64,000 nucleotides of DNA from Dorea sp. D27 (GCF_001185345.1 NZ_KQ236743.1:1265263-1329262); one strand, 5' to 3'. Positions 35,220 through 44,473 are shown, counted from the stretch's first letter. The notes: a model not told the origin generated them from the letters alone. Numbers and translations are program-made.

Positions 35220-36224
35220 TTATCTGTAATTATATCTCGTGACAGACTGTTCCAGATGCTCCTCCATCGCCTGTGCAGCTCCACGGCTGTCACGGGCCAG
35301 AATGAACTGAAGCACTTTCTCATGTTCCTCACAGATAGCTTTCAGCTGTCCGTGGTCTGCCATTCCTGTACCGCTGATGTGCCTCATAAGATTGCTGATA
35401 GTCTGTATCATGCTGTGGATGACCTGGCTTCCGGAACATTGTGCGATGCACGTGTGGAATTCTATATCATGCTCCAGCAGATCCCTTTCGTTCTGCTCTA
35501 CGTAAGCCGTGCGGACGAGCCCTGAGATTTCTTCCAGCTTATGGACATCTGCCTCTTCACTACAGCCGGCCGCCAGTTCCGCTGCTTTCACTTCCAATAC
35601 GTTCCTGACCATAAGGATATCTTCCACCTGGCTGCCGTTCAGAAAAAGGGACCATGACAGGGGAATGATGAAAAAATCAGCTTCTGCGCTGCTGATATAA
35701 GTACCCTGTCCGGGACGGATGTCAATCATCCCAAGAACATCCAGCACTTTAAGCGCTTCCCGGATTACCGAACGTCCGACGTTCATCTTCCTTGCAAGCT
35801 CCCGGTCGGATTCTATCTGGTCTCCTTTTTTAAGCTCCTTATCCATCAGCTTTTCTGCAAAATACATCGTGAGCCTGAACAGCAGTTCATCTATCTTCCC
35901 TTTTTTGGCATTGTTTCCGCACAACTCTTCCGCGGCTCTTGTCGCAGGCAGAAGCATATCTATCTTCCGTGCAAATTCCTCCGGCTTCATGGAGAACATC
36001 ATTGAGTCTATATGCAGGGCAGAGGCGGCTGACAGAACCACTTCGTCAAGCCGCTTTCCACCCCTGGACTCCACATTAGAATATGTAGCCGCGCTCATAG
36101 ACGGCGCCCCTTGCGCATCAGGAAGGAACCGGCAGATAAACGCTTTCTGAGTCAATCCGAGGTACCTTCTCAATTGGCGGAGATTTTCCTTTTTATATAT
36201 CGGGTTCAACATCTGGCTGTTCAT
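35220..36224 (-). CDS. XRE-GntR(FCD) fusion transcriptional regulator
   Basis: A 334-residue regulator with two DNA-binding modules. Residues about 14-72 look like an XRE/Cro helix-turn-helix (LRQLRRYLGLTQKAFICRFL, then SAATYSNVESRGGKRL). Residues about 110-178 are a GntR winged helix (DRELARKMNVGRSVIREALKVL, IRPGQGTYIS). Residues about 200-325 are an FCD effector domain with the metal-ligand-like HDIEFH and a later EEHEKVL His. FCD regulators usually repress catabolic operons until a carboxylate binds. It is the last gene of the AllE operon, so it probably feeds back on the pathway; TGGTYAACCA sites at two promoters are candidate targets. Confidence 0.85.
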   Translation of the reverse strand: MNSQMLNPIYKKENLRQLRRYLGLTQKAFICRFLPDAQGAPSMSAATYSNVESRGGKRLDEVVLSAASALHIDSMMFSMKPEEFARKIDMLLPATRAAEELCGNNAKKGKIDELLFRLTMYFAEKLMDKELKKGDQIESDRELARKMNVGRSVIREALKVLDVLGMIDIRPGQGTYISSAEADFFIIPLSWSLFLNGSQVEDILMVRNVLEVKAAELAAGCSEEADVHKLEEISGLVRTAYVEQNERDLLEHDIEFHTCIAQCSGSQVIHSMIQTISNLMRHISGTGMADHGQLKAICEEHEKVLQFILARDSRGAAQAMEEHLEQSVTRYNYR

Positions 36225-36250
36225 ACGATCCTACGCCCCAGTCCGTTCCT

Positions 36251-37492
36251 TTATTTGACAAGCAGCTCTTCTGCCAGCTTCTGCATGATAACAGTACCCT
36301 TCGCGAAATCGCTGTACTTCGTAAACTCAACCGGACAATGGCTTCTGCCGTCTTTGCTCGGCAGGAACAGCATGACGGTCGGGAGATTCTGCCCGATTTC
36401 CAGCGCGTCGTGTCCTGCGCCGCTGAGCATCCTTTTGTAACTGTAGCCAAGCTCTTTGCATTCCGCTTCCATGATATCCAGCATTTCACCGGAGAGCTCC
36501 ACCGGAGTGATCGTCAGCTTGTTTTCTATCTCATAGCTTCCGCCGTACTCGGCTACTTCCCTCTCGAGCGCTTTCTTGATTCTGGCCGCAATGTCATTAA
36601 TGTTGTCGTTGTTTCTGGATCGGATGTCTACCGTGAATTCAACTTTCTCCGCGACGATGTTCATTCCGCCCGGAACCGTATTGATGTATCCGACCGTGGC
36701 AACCGTACCGTCGGCCTTTTCTCTCGCCCAGTCTGCAATCTTTGAGATCACTTTCGCCGCCGCGTCCACTGCGTCCATCCTCATATCCATAGGCGTGGTC
36801 CCTGCATGGTCGGCACGGCCGTTGACTGTCACCATATATCTCTGTATTCCGACGATGCAGTCTACGAGGCCAAGCTCAATGCCTTCCGTATCAAGGACAG
36901 GTCCCTGCTCGATATGTACTTCCAGGAAGGAGCCTATCTTTCCGTCTCCCCATGCCGCATCGCTTATATGCTCCGGTACAAGGCCATACTCTTTCATTGC
37001 ATCATAGATAGAGATTCCATCTTTGTCACAGAACTTCTTCGTATATTCTACATCACGGTGCCCGAGCATCGCTCCGGAGCCAAAGTATCCTGTCCCGAAT
37101 CTCATGCCCTCTTCATCGTTAAATCCGGCGGCTACAAAGCTCCTCTTTGGTTTCAGACCTTTTTCTCTGAGCAGGCGGGCCACTTCTATCGCGCAGATGA
37201 CACCAGCGATTCCGTCATAGTCTCCGCCGTTCGTTACGGAGTCATAGTGAGAGCCCATCATCACGCAGGGGGCATCCGGGTCTTCTCCCTTCAATACCCC
37301 GAACACATTGCCTGCCGCGTCCTCGGATACTTCCAGGTCAATCTCGTGCATCAGCTCTTTCAGATAATCTACGGCCTTTCTTGCTTCCTTCGTAAACGGC
37401 AGTCTCGTGCAGCCATTTCCATGTGTCGCCGTATATTGTTTTAAATGCTCCAAATCTCTTGCGATTCTGCCTGTAATCTCCTCAATAACCAT
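36251..37492 (-). CDS. allC: Allantoate amidohydrolase (M20 family, copy 2)
   Basis: A 413-residue M20-fold enzyme predicted to convert allantoate to ureidoglycine, CO2 and ammonia. Motifs: MGSHYDSVTNGGDYDG, DEEGMRFGTGYFGS, EVHIEQGPVLD, HAGTTPMDMR, SGAGHDALE and GRSHCPVEFT. The HAGTTPM and SGAGHDA segments are the ones I recall from E. coli AllC, so of the two copies this is the better allantoate candidate. The ATG at 37492 follows AAAGGG. It sits inside the operon with AllE, AllD and the AllF-AllG fusion, supporting the role. N-carbamoyl-amino-acid hydrolase is the main alternative. Confidence 0.85.
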   Translation of the reverse strand: MVIEEITGRIARDLEHLKQYTATHGNGCTRLPFTKEARKAVDYLKELMHEIDLEVSEDAAGNVFGVLKGEDPDAPCVMMGSHYDSVTNGGDYDGIAGVICAIEVARLLREKGLKPKRSFVAAGFNDEEGMRFGTGYFGSGAMLGHRDVEYTKKFCDKDGISIYDAMKEYGLVPEHISDAAWGDGKIGSFLEVHIEQGPVLDTEGIELGLVDCIVGIQRYMVTVNGRADHAGTTPMDMRMDAVDAAAKVISKIADWAREKADGTVATVGYINTVPGGMNIVAEKVEFTVDIRSRNNDNINDIAARIKKALEREVAEYGGSYEIENKLTITPVELSGEMLDIMEAECKELGYSYKRMLSGAGHDALEIGQNLPTVMLFLPSKDGRSHCPVEFTKYSDFAKGTVIMQKLAEELLVK

Positions 37493-37529
37493 ATATATAC
37501 CCTTTCTCGCCACAACCGGCGAATCTCAT

Positions 37530-37736
37530 CTAACTTTTCTTTTTCATGCGGTCAAACACATATACCTTCAGCGGCGAATACAGCATTGCCGCGGCCATGA
37601 GTACGAATCCTGCCGCGCACATCCCGTCTCCCTGCATCTTAAGGCCTGCCAGGATAAGGACGAACGCTATCAGTATGACTACGAATGCAGCCGTAAGCCC
37701 GCCTTCTTTTGTCTTAAAAAAACGTTTCTTTTCCAT
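37530..37736 (-). CDS. Small two-helix membrane protein
   Basis: A 68-residue protein with a basic N-terminus (MEKKRFFKTKEGG) and two hydrophobic segments, about 14-32 and 40-54, ending in a basic tail. A good ribosome binding site (GGGAGATG) precedes its ATG. It lies 19 bases after the lactate-permease-type gene and 37 before allC. No family is recognised. Its position suggests an accessory of the transporter or simply a co-transcribed membrane protein. Confidence 0.7.
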   Translation of the reverse strand: MEKKRFFKTKEGGLTAAFVVILIAFVLILAGLKMQGDGMCAAGFVLMAAAMLYSPLKVYVFDRMKKKS

Positions 37737-37755
37737 AGTGCCACATCTCCCGATT

Positions 37756-39369
37756 CTACAATATCACTGACACGAATACGATGATTCCGATTACGAGCGT
37801 AGTCGTCAGCGTAATTGGTATAATCTTTTTCAGTACCTGTCCCTCGCTTCCGAGAATTCCTGCCGTCGTCGTCCCGAGTATGATCTTGCTCGGGCTGATA
37901 GCGCTCCCGATAGCCCCTCCGGCGGTCTGCGCTCCAAGGAATGCTGCCTTATCCAGATGAAGCAGGTTTGCCGTCGTCACCTGGAAGTCGCCGAACAGGA
38001 TGTTGGAAGACATATTGCTTCCTGTCATAAATGATCCAATCATGCCCACCACCGGCGCCAGTATGACATAAGCTTTGCCAAGGATTCTGGCGATGCCATC
38101 TGCCAGGACCATGGTCTGCCCGGTTCCGCCCATTATCTTCGACATGATGACGAGGCCGATGACCGCTATGCCGGAAGGCATCGTCATTGCGACTGATTTG
38201 GCAAACACTCTTTTTGTGCCGCCCTCCTTGATCCAGCCATGCCTTTTAAAATATACGATGCCTGCAAGAGAGGCAAGGAACAGGAACATGCTGGCATGGG
38301 TGAACGGCGCCAGCGGCGAGAAGCATGCCTCTGCCTTGTTCACAAATCCATATCCCGTCGAAGTCTCGGGGAATGAGAACCCAAGGGACAGCTGTCCCAG
38401 GAACTTGTTCACCGGAGTCACGACGAGTACGATCATCGTAAGCGCCGTCAACAGTATATACGGCACAAATGCCTGCAGCAGGGACATATCTTCCGGCGCT
38501 TCATCGGCGGTATCCTCTGCAGATGAAGCGCGGTTCATAATCGGGCTGTCAGAAAGGCTCCATTCCTCTCTGTACATCTTCATCCTTCCTATCAGGAACA
38601 GAACGACCAGCGAGATACAGGATGGAACGAAACAGGATATCGTCGTATTCACCTGTGTCAGCAGCAATTCGCCTCCGCCCTGGATAACAGCCAGTATAAG
38701 TACTGCCGGAAGCCCTTTCTTCACCGCCCTGCCCTTGCCATAGAACCAGCATATCACAAGACCGGTAATGACATTCCACAGCCAGATGAATAAGCCTGCC
38801 CAGAATGCCGCGGCCAGATAATCAGGACTTCCCGGCTCCAGGCCGGTGGACATCACGAGCGCGTCCCACGCAGCGGCCAGTGTTCCGAACGTATTGCCCC
38901 ACGCCTGACCAAGAAGCGGGATGATAACCGCGTACAGAGGGGTCACCCCTATGCCGATCAGCAGCGGCGCGCCAACCGCTACCGGTACGCCGAATCCGGT
39001 GATGCCCTGGAGGAAGCTCTCCAAGATCCAGCCAAGCGCGAGAACGACAAGGAGCTCATTGGGGAGCAGTTTTCTCATCCCGTTCCTGATGACGAGGAAC
39101 GCCTTTGCCTCATCGGCAACCTGATAGAGCAGGATTGCTGTCCATACGATCAGGAGGATGATCAGTGCACTCCATATTCCCTTGGCGCTTTCACTCGCCA
39201 GAAGCCTGATATCCGCTTTGTAAAACAAGATTCCTGTGACAATCGTTATGACGAGTCCTACCGGAGCAGCTTCTGTAGCCCCCCACTGGAACTTGATCAT
39301 CAGCAGTAATAAAACTATGATTGGCAGACATGCCATTATCCACATAAACAGATTTGTTGGTACGTTCAT
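37756..39369 (-). CDS. Lactate permease (LctP/GlcA) family transporter
   Basis: A 537-residue secondary transporter with about 12-14 membrane segments. The family signature GFGVPVAVGAPLLIGIGV and the C-terminal region with GGAIGSAISPSKIILG are present. Characterised members carry L- and D-lactate or glycolate with protons. It is between the carbamate kinase and allC genes in an allantoin operon, where lactate itself has no obvious place. Oxamate, the predicted end product of the pathway, is a close structural analogue of lactate and pyruvate, so oxamate export is a sensible inference, not shown. Confidence 0.9.
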   Translation of the reverse strand: MNVPTNLFMWIMACLPIIVLLLLMIKFQWGATEAAPVGLVITIVTGILFYKADIRLLASESAKGIWSALIILLIVWTAILLYQVADEAKAFLVIRNGMRKLLPNELLVVLALGWILESFLQGITGFGVPVAVGAPLLIGIGVTPLYAVIIPLLGQAWGNTFGTLAAAWDALVMSTGLEPGSPDYLAAAFWAGLFIWLWNVITGLVICWFYGKGRAVKKGLPAVLILAVIQGGGELLLTQVNTTISCFVPSCISLVVLFLIGRMKMYREEWSLSDSPIMNRASSAEDTADEAPEDMSLLQAFVPYILLTALTMIVLVVTPVNKFLGQLSLGFSFPETSTGYGFVNKAEACFSPLAPFTHASMFLFLASLAGIVYFKRHGWIKEGGTKRVFAKSVAMTMPSGIAVIGLVIMSKIMGGTGQTMVLADGIARILGKAYVILAPVVGMIGSFMTGSNMSSNILFGDFQVTTANLLHLDKAAFLGAQTAGGAIGSAISPSKIILGTTTAGILGSEGQVLKKIIPITLTTTLVIGIIVFVSVIL

Positions 39370-39383
39370 ATTCTATCTCCTAA

Positions 39384-40319
39384 TTACTTATGTATTACGG
39401 TACCCGTCCTGCCGGCAATTCCATCTGCCGCCCTGTCAAGCAGAGTGATGAGCGTGTGGCGCCCTTCTGCGGACTCTGCAAAACGGATGGCGGCTTCGAT
39501 CTTCGGTAGCATGGAACCCTTTGCGAACTGATCCTGTGCTATGTATTCCCTCGCTTCATCTACCGTCAGGTCGCTGAGCCATCTCTGGTTCTCTCTGCCG
39601 AAATTGATTGCCACCTTTTCGACGGCAGTCAGTATGATCAGATAGTCTGCGTCAAGTTCCGCCGCGAGAAGGCTGCTCACATTATCTTTGTCAATCACGG
39701 CGCTGACGCCTGAGAGTCTGCCGCCGTCGTTCACTACCGGTATTCCGCCCCCGCCGCATGTAATGACGATGTGTCCGGCATCAACGAGTGTCTTAATCGT
39801 CTGAAGTTCCCGGATTCTTTTCGGCATCGGGGAGGCCACCACGATGCGGTAGCCTCTTCCTGCATCTTCCATGCACGGAATCCCGTTCTCCTCATTTTTC
39901 GCCGCCTCTTCTTTTGTCAGGAAACGGCCGATTGGCTTTGTGGGGCTCTTGAACGCCTCATCTTCCTTATCCACTTCAACCTGAGACAGGATAGTAGACA
40001 CTTTCACATCCATTTCACGGCTGTAAAGCTCATATTTGATTGCGTTCTGCAAGTCTATCCCGATATATCCCTGGCTCATGGCCACGCAGGTAGGCAGCGG
40101 CGTCTCTTTATAATCTTCTGACGTACACGCAAGCTGATCCATCGCGTTCTGTATCATCCCTACCTGGGGGCCGTTGCCATGGGTGATGATGATTTCCATA
40201 TCCTGCTGCACGAGATCCACGATAACCTTCGCGGTCTTTGCAACCGCTTCTTTCTGCTCTTCATAATTCTTGCCAAGAGCATTTCCTCCTAATGCAATAA
40301 CAACTCTTTTCTTTTTCAT
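39384..40319 (-). CDS. arcC: Carbamate kinase
   Basis: A 311-residue carbamate kinase that makes ATP from carbamoyl phosphate and ADP. The signature VIALGGNALG, the HGNGPQVGMIQNAMDQL segment and the late nucleotide-binding GGGGIPVV and DKDNVSSLLAAELDAD are all in place. There are no arginine deiminase genes nearby; it is 33 bases downstream of the AllF-AllG fusion gene, whose predicted product is carbamoyl phosphate. It is therefore the energy-conserving last step of the allantoin pathway (called AllK or YbcF in E. coli by analogy). Confidence 0.95.
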   Translation of the reverse strand: MKKKRVVIALGGNALGKNYEEQKEAVAKTAKVIVDLVQQDMEIIITHGNGPQVGMIQNAMDQLACTSEDYKETPLPTCVAMSQGYIGIDLQNAIKYELYSREMDVKVSTILSQVEVDKEDEAFKSPTKPIGRFLTKEEAAKNEENGIPCMEDAGRGYRIVVASPMPKRIRELQTIKTLVDAGHIVITCGGGGIPVVNDGGRLSGVSAVIDKDNVSSLLAAELDADYLIILTAVEKVAINFGRENQRWLSDLTVDEAREYIAQDQFAKGSMLPKIEAAIRFAESAEGRHTLITLLDRAADGIAGRTGTVIHK

Positions 40320-40352
40320 ATGGCTGTCCTCCCAGCTTGAAAGCTCTGTTTA

Positions 40353-43300
40353 CTATTCTTCTGAATCGAATCCAAGCTTCCTGGCATACGCTGTGATTGC
40401 CTTTTCAAAGCATTCGACCGGCGGGTGTACCGTACCTGCCCCTATCTGCCCATATCCGGCAATTTTATGCGCGATGCCTGTATTGATAACCGGCGTGATA
40501 CCTTTTTCCACTACGAGCCGTGCGTCTATTCCAAGGCATGTACCTTGGAAGTTCCAGTTCGGAATGATGAAATTCGGGTTCCGGTCTATCGTTATCTCGG
40601 TCATCTCTGTACTTGTACGCAGGGCATCTTCATATCCGCCTGCGCCTACGAACCGCGTTACTGCAGGAGCTGCAATCATAGCCATTCCGCCTACGCCAAG
40701 TGTCTCCGTAATCGCACTGTCTCCCATATCCGGGCACGCGTCCTCACCGTCATAACCTGTAAAATAGAGACCCTGAGGCGTATTGACCGGTGCCGTGAAC
40801 CATTCGTCCCCCATGCCGCTGATACGGATGCCGAATTCGACGCCGTTTCTGCACATAGCTGTTACGACCGTACCTTCTGTGACGAGCCTCGCCCCGTCCA
40901 TGACTGCCTTACCCGTGGCCATCATGATGTTGAGGAAGAACTGGTCTGTATCTGCCAGGAACTTGATGACATCATAGCGGTCCTTTTCATCCATATCCAT
41001 CTTCGTTATGATAGGACTTACCTCTTTCAGGAAAGCCAGCGATGCTGCGATATTACGCTGATGGAACTCATCTCCCATGGCGATTGCTTTTGCAACGAGC
41101 GGATTGACATTAAGGCCGCCATCAATGGAGCGGATTGCCCTGCCAAGCGTCGGTCCCAGCACTTCCTTCATCCACAGCAGCCGGTCTACGACCTCCTGTG
41201 AATAAGCGCCGAACCGGAGCACCTTGCCGATGCCTTCATTCATCGTACAGTACGCTTCGTTGCCGTCCGTCGTGTTCTCCACTACGAATACGGGCATGTG
41301 CGCGGAAGTAATCCCGCCCATCGGTCCCACTGCCTTTACATGGTGGCACGGAATGAACGTGACTTCTCCAGACTCCAGGATTTTCCTCGCCTCTTCCTCT
41401 GTTGCGGCCCATCCTTCAAACAAGGCAGCTCCAACGCAGGAACCCTGAACCGGGTCCGGCATATCTTTATACTGGATTGGCGGGCCGGCGTGAAGGATAA
41501 CCTTCCCTTCATTCAGTTCCTTGATAACAGACTTTGCAGGCACGACATCTTTTATGACCGGCTGGCTTGCCACAATTTTGGCAATCACGGACCGGTTTGC
41601 CTCATCCATATCAAAGCCTTCATAGCCACGCAGGAAGGAAAGCGTCTTGATGAGCTTCACATCTCCGCCTGCCGGAGGCATCCAGTCATACTGTACGACG
41701 TCGCAGCCAAACGATTCTACAACTTGTGCAAAGCTCTTCAGGCCTATATTTATAATCTTCGGCTTTTCGGAAAGAAGCTGAATCAGTTTCTCTGACGCCT
41801 CTGATCTTTCCATCTCCGCCACTTTTTTCGCCCGTATCTCTTTTGCCGGTTCTTCGAAGTCCATGCCGATAGCACGGATAGCTGTGTGGACTGCCAGCTT
41901 GTTGTTCTCACAGACGATGACGCCGGCATCTTTCAGCTTGCCGACTGCTTCGTCATAATTCTGGAAATCTCTTCTCGTGCCGCATACTGTGGCAACAAAG
42001 AATAGTCTCCTTCCTTCCGCTTCTGCCTTGTCTCTCAGTTCTATGATAGACGGGAGAAGTGCTCCTGCCATATCTTCGTGGGAGCCGTATCCGAGCATGA
42101 TATCCAGAAGGATGACCCCTGTAGACGCATCGTCGATAGCTTCCTGCATGCACTCGATACGCTTGGCCGGGTCAATCATCGGATGAGGCTTGCCCTGGGT
42201 ATATACGTCATCTCCGAGGTCCACCACGATGTGTCCGCCGGTCTTGAGCATGAAACCTTCCGCCTTCTGTGGCGGCACTTTCATGTCAAGTGCGTCTTTG
42301 ATGAGCATGGCAGCCTCACCTGCAAGTGTCCCTCCGGAATAATATGCCTTGATTGTCTTCTTGTCTTCCGGTTTGAAGAAATGAGCAGAATCAACGTTCA
42401 CTTCCGCCTCTTTCACCTCTTCACCTCTTACGAGCCCTACTGCCAGACGGGCAGCTTCATCCAGCGTGTACGCGTGGTAGAAGTTCTCCTCGTGGTACTC
42501 CGGCTTTTCGCCGAGGAACAAGGTGATTACCGGCTTCTTAAAGTTGCTTAAACGGTCGGAAATCCTATCCCTTACGTCTTTAGCCGGCGGCTTGGATATG
42601 ATGATGAGCACTTTGACGCTCGTGTCGCTCTCCATCGCCTCAATCATATCCATCATCGTAGTACCGCCCACTTCCGAAGACAAGTCGCGTCCGCCGGTTC
42701 CGATGGCATTCTTGACGCCCTCCCCGAGACGGTCGATGATTGTCGTCAGCTCCTGGATGCCTGTTCCCGAGGCTCCGATAATGCCGATAGAGCCGGGCGT
42801 TACATTGTTCGTAAATGCAACCGGCACGCCCTGGATAATTCCAGTGCCACAGTCAGGACCCATCACTGCCAGCCCTTTGTCATGTGCTTTCTTTTTCAGC
42901 TGGATCTCGTCTTCCAGCGTCACATTATCGCTGAACATAAACACATTCATACCCTCGTCCAGCGCACGGTCAGCTTCCAATGCCGCATAGGCTCCCGGGA
43001 TTGAGATAACTGCAAGGTTTGCCTCCGGCAGCTTCTCAAGCGCCTTATCCCAAGACTTTACCGCCTCGGCTCCCTTTTTGTCGCCTTCTTTGGTAGACTG
43101 CTTCTTGAAAAACGCTTCTGTCTCCTGCATAATCGTATCGAGAAGGCTCTCGTCATCCACATCCGCAACGACCACCATGTCATTTGCTGACGCGCTCTCC
43201 AGTTCTTCCGTACTCAGTCCGCTCTGTCTGTATATATCTTTATTGGCGGGTGTGGCCATCATGATCGATACCTTCTTCACACCTTTGATTGTTGAAATCT

Positions 43301-43367
43301 GGTTCGTCAAAAGCATGAGAACAACGGAATCATGATAGCTTCCCTTCTTCACAATTGTCTTTAACAT
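40353..43367 (-). CDS. FdrA-YlbE fusion protein, predicted oxamate carbamoyltransferase subunits AllF-AllG
   Basis: A 1004-residue single reading frame that joins two proteins usually separate. Residues about 1-530 are FdrA, of the succinyl-CoA-synthetase-like fold: GPDCGTGIIQGVPVAFTN, IGIIGASGTGIQELT and GGRDLSSEVGG. Residues about 540-1004 are YlbE (DUF1116): GPPIQYKDMPDPVQGSC, TFIPCHHVKAVGPMGG and GFGIRISG-like segments, ending at AGTVHPPVECFEKA. In E. coli fdrA and ylbE are adjacent to ylbF and, as I recall, their products form the oxamate carbamoyltransferase AllFGH. This would split oxalurate with phosphate into oxamate and carbamoyl phosphate. AllH is encoded separately at 52907. A clean GAAGGAGAACGT ribosome site precedes the only start, and no internal start was seen. 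Confidence 0.9.
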   Translation of the reverse strand: MLKTIVKKGSYHDSVVLMLLTNQISTIKGVKKVSIMMATPANKDIYRQSGLSTEELESASANDMVVVADVDDESLLDTIMQETEAFFKKQSTKEGDKKGAEAVKSWDKALEKLPEANLAVISIPGAYAALEADRALDEGMNVFMFSDNVTLEDEIQLKKKAHDKGLAVMGPDCGTGIIQGVPVAFTNNVTPGSIGIIGASGTGIQELTTIIDRLGEGVKNAIGTGGRDLSSEVGGTTMMDMIEAMESDTSVKVLIIISKPPAKDVRDRISDRLSNFKKPVITLFLGEKPEYHEENFYHAYTLDEAARLAVGLVRGEEVKEAEVNVDSAHFFKPEDKKTIKAYYSGGTLAGEAAMLIKDALDMKVPPQKAEGFMLKTGGHIVVDLGDDVYTQGKPHPMIDPAKRIECMQEAIDDASTGVILLDIMLGYGSHEDMAGALLPSIIELRDKAEAEGRRLFFVATVCGTRRDFQNYDEAVGKLKDAGVIVCENNKLAVHTAIRAIGMDFEEPAKEIRAKKVAEMERSEASEKLIQLLSEKPKIINIGLKSFAQVVESFGCDVVQYDWMPPAGGDVKLIKTLSFLRGYEGFDMDEANRSVIAKIVASQPVIKDVVPAKSVIKELNEGKVILHAGPPIQYKDMPDPVQGSCVGAALFEGWAATEEEARKILESGEVTFIPCHHVKAVGPMGGITSAHMPVFVVENTTDGNEAYCTMNEGIGKVLRFGAYSQEVVDRLLWMKEVLGPTLGRAIRSIDGGLNVNPLVAKAIAMGDEFHQRNIAASLAFLKEVSPIITKMDMDEKDRYDVIKFLADTDQFFLNIMMATGKAVMDGARLVTEGTVVTAMCRNGVEFGIRISGMGDEWFTAPVNTPQGLYFTGYDGEDACPDMGDSAITETLGVGGMAMIAAPAVTRFVGAGGYEDALRTSTEMTEITIDRNPNFIIPNWNFQGTCLGIDARLVVEKGITPVINTGIAHKIAGYGQIGAGTVHPPVECFEKAITAYARKLGFDSEE

Positions 43368-43381
43368 ACGTTCTCCTTCCC

Positions 43382-44434
43382 CTATTCGGCAAATCTGTTT
43401 TTGTGGTCGTATCTGTCGTAATGTACATCCTCACTTACGAGATAGTTATAAATCTCATCTACGATCTCCACGCCGCCTGTTTCATATGCCTTATCACGTC
43501 GCATGACCGCACGTTCGCCCGGATAGTATACTTTACCGTATCCTTCGGCCGCAGGCATCTCTCCCAGCTCATCCAGTACCTGGGACATCGACTTCTTAAA
43601 TGCATCCAGTCCGACGAACCTGGACGGATCCATGACGATGAACATCTGTCCCAGATCTCTGCCCTTGGAGAGATCATGGTACATAGAACTTACATGCTTT
43701 CCAAACGGGACGCCAAGCAGCACACCTGCAAATACGTCGACCATCATCATAAGTCCGTATCCTTTTGCGCCTGCAATCGGAAGCAGCGCGTTGACAAGGC
43801 TGGAATCTGTCACGGGCTGTCCTTTTTCATCCACCGCCCAGGAATCCGGTATCGGCTCGTGTCTGGAGCGCTTATCCAGAATCTTTCCCCATGCCTGGAC
43901 TGTCGTTGCCATATCGAATACAACCGTCCTGTCATCAGCCGTAGGCGCTGCAAACGAGATGGGATTCGTGCCATAGTAAGGCTCCGTTCCTCCGAACGGC
44001 ACTGCCATCGGATCAGACTGGCAGAACGCGATTGCCACCAGATCCTGCTTTGCAGCCATCTCTGTATAATATCCGATGGAACCGCTGTGGGATATGTTGC
44101 GGATGCCCGTCACGGCGATACCCGACTTTTTAGCCATCTCTATCGTCTTTTCCATGGCAAGGGTAGACGCTACATATCCACAGCCGTTGTCCCCTTCATA
44201 TATCGCAGAGCACGGTCCCGTCTCTTTCCATTCAAACGCAGGGGCTGTCGTAATGCCGCCTTTTGCAATCCGCTCGCTGTAATACTCCACCCGGACGGCA
44301 CCATGAGAATGGTATCCCCTTTCGTCAGACCATGTGAGTATCTCTGCCGTCATATCTGCATGTTCTTCACTTAAGCCCGCTTTTATCAGTTTATTTTTCA
44401 TCAGGTTTTTTAATTCATCCCGAGATAGTTTCAT
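43382..44434 (-). CDS. allD: Ureidoglycolate dehydrogenase (AllD; LDH2/malate dehydrogenase family)
   Basis: A 350-residue NAD(P)-dependent dehydrogenase of the LDH2/MDG2 family. It opens with SRDELKNLMKNKLIKAGLS and has DERGYHSHGAVRVEYY with the catalytic-region histidine. FGGTEPYYGTNPISFAAP and LLPIAGAKGYGLMMMVDVF, which line the cofactor site, follow. AllD oxidises (S)-ureidoglycolate to oxalurate. Malate or sulfolactate dehydrogenases are relatives, but the position between the RidA/AllE genes and the AllF-AllG fusion makes AllD the best call. Confidence 0.9.
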   Translation of the reverse strand: MKLSRDELKNLMKNKLIKAGLSEEHADMTAEILTWSDERGYHSHGAVRVEYYSERIAKGGITTAPAFEWKETGPCSAIYEGDNGCGYVASTLAMEKTIEMAKKSGIAVTGIRNISHSGSIGYYTEMAAKQDLVAIAFCQSDPMAVPFGGTEPYYGTNPISFAAPTADDRTVVFDMATTVQAWGKILDKRSRHEPIPDSWAVDEKGQPVTDSSLVNALLPIAGAKGYGLMMMVDVFAGVLLGVPFGKHVSSMYHDLSKGRDLGQMFIVMDPSRFVGLDAFKKSMSQVLDELGEMPAAEGYGKVYYPGERAVMRRDKAYETGGVEIVDEIYNYLVSEDVHYDRYDHKNRFAE

Positions 44435-44473
44435 TTTTTCTGCTCCTCTTTGCTATTCATAATCTCTCTTTTA

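Noticed and set aside
40425..41201. A 258-codon plus-strand open frame opposite the AllF-AllG gene
   Set aside because: Shadow frame inside the YlbE part, with Cys/His/Arg-rich composition typical of antisense translation.
40353..43367. The AllF-AllG fusion as a sequencing error
   Set aside because: Both domains are complete and the frame is continuous with normal codon use through the joint; an accidental loss of a stop and ribosome site would usually leave a remnant, and none was seen.
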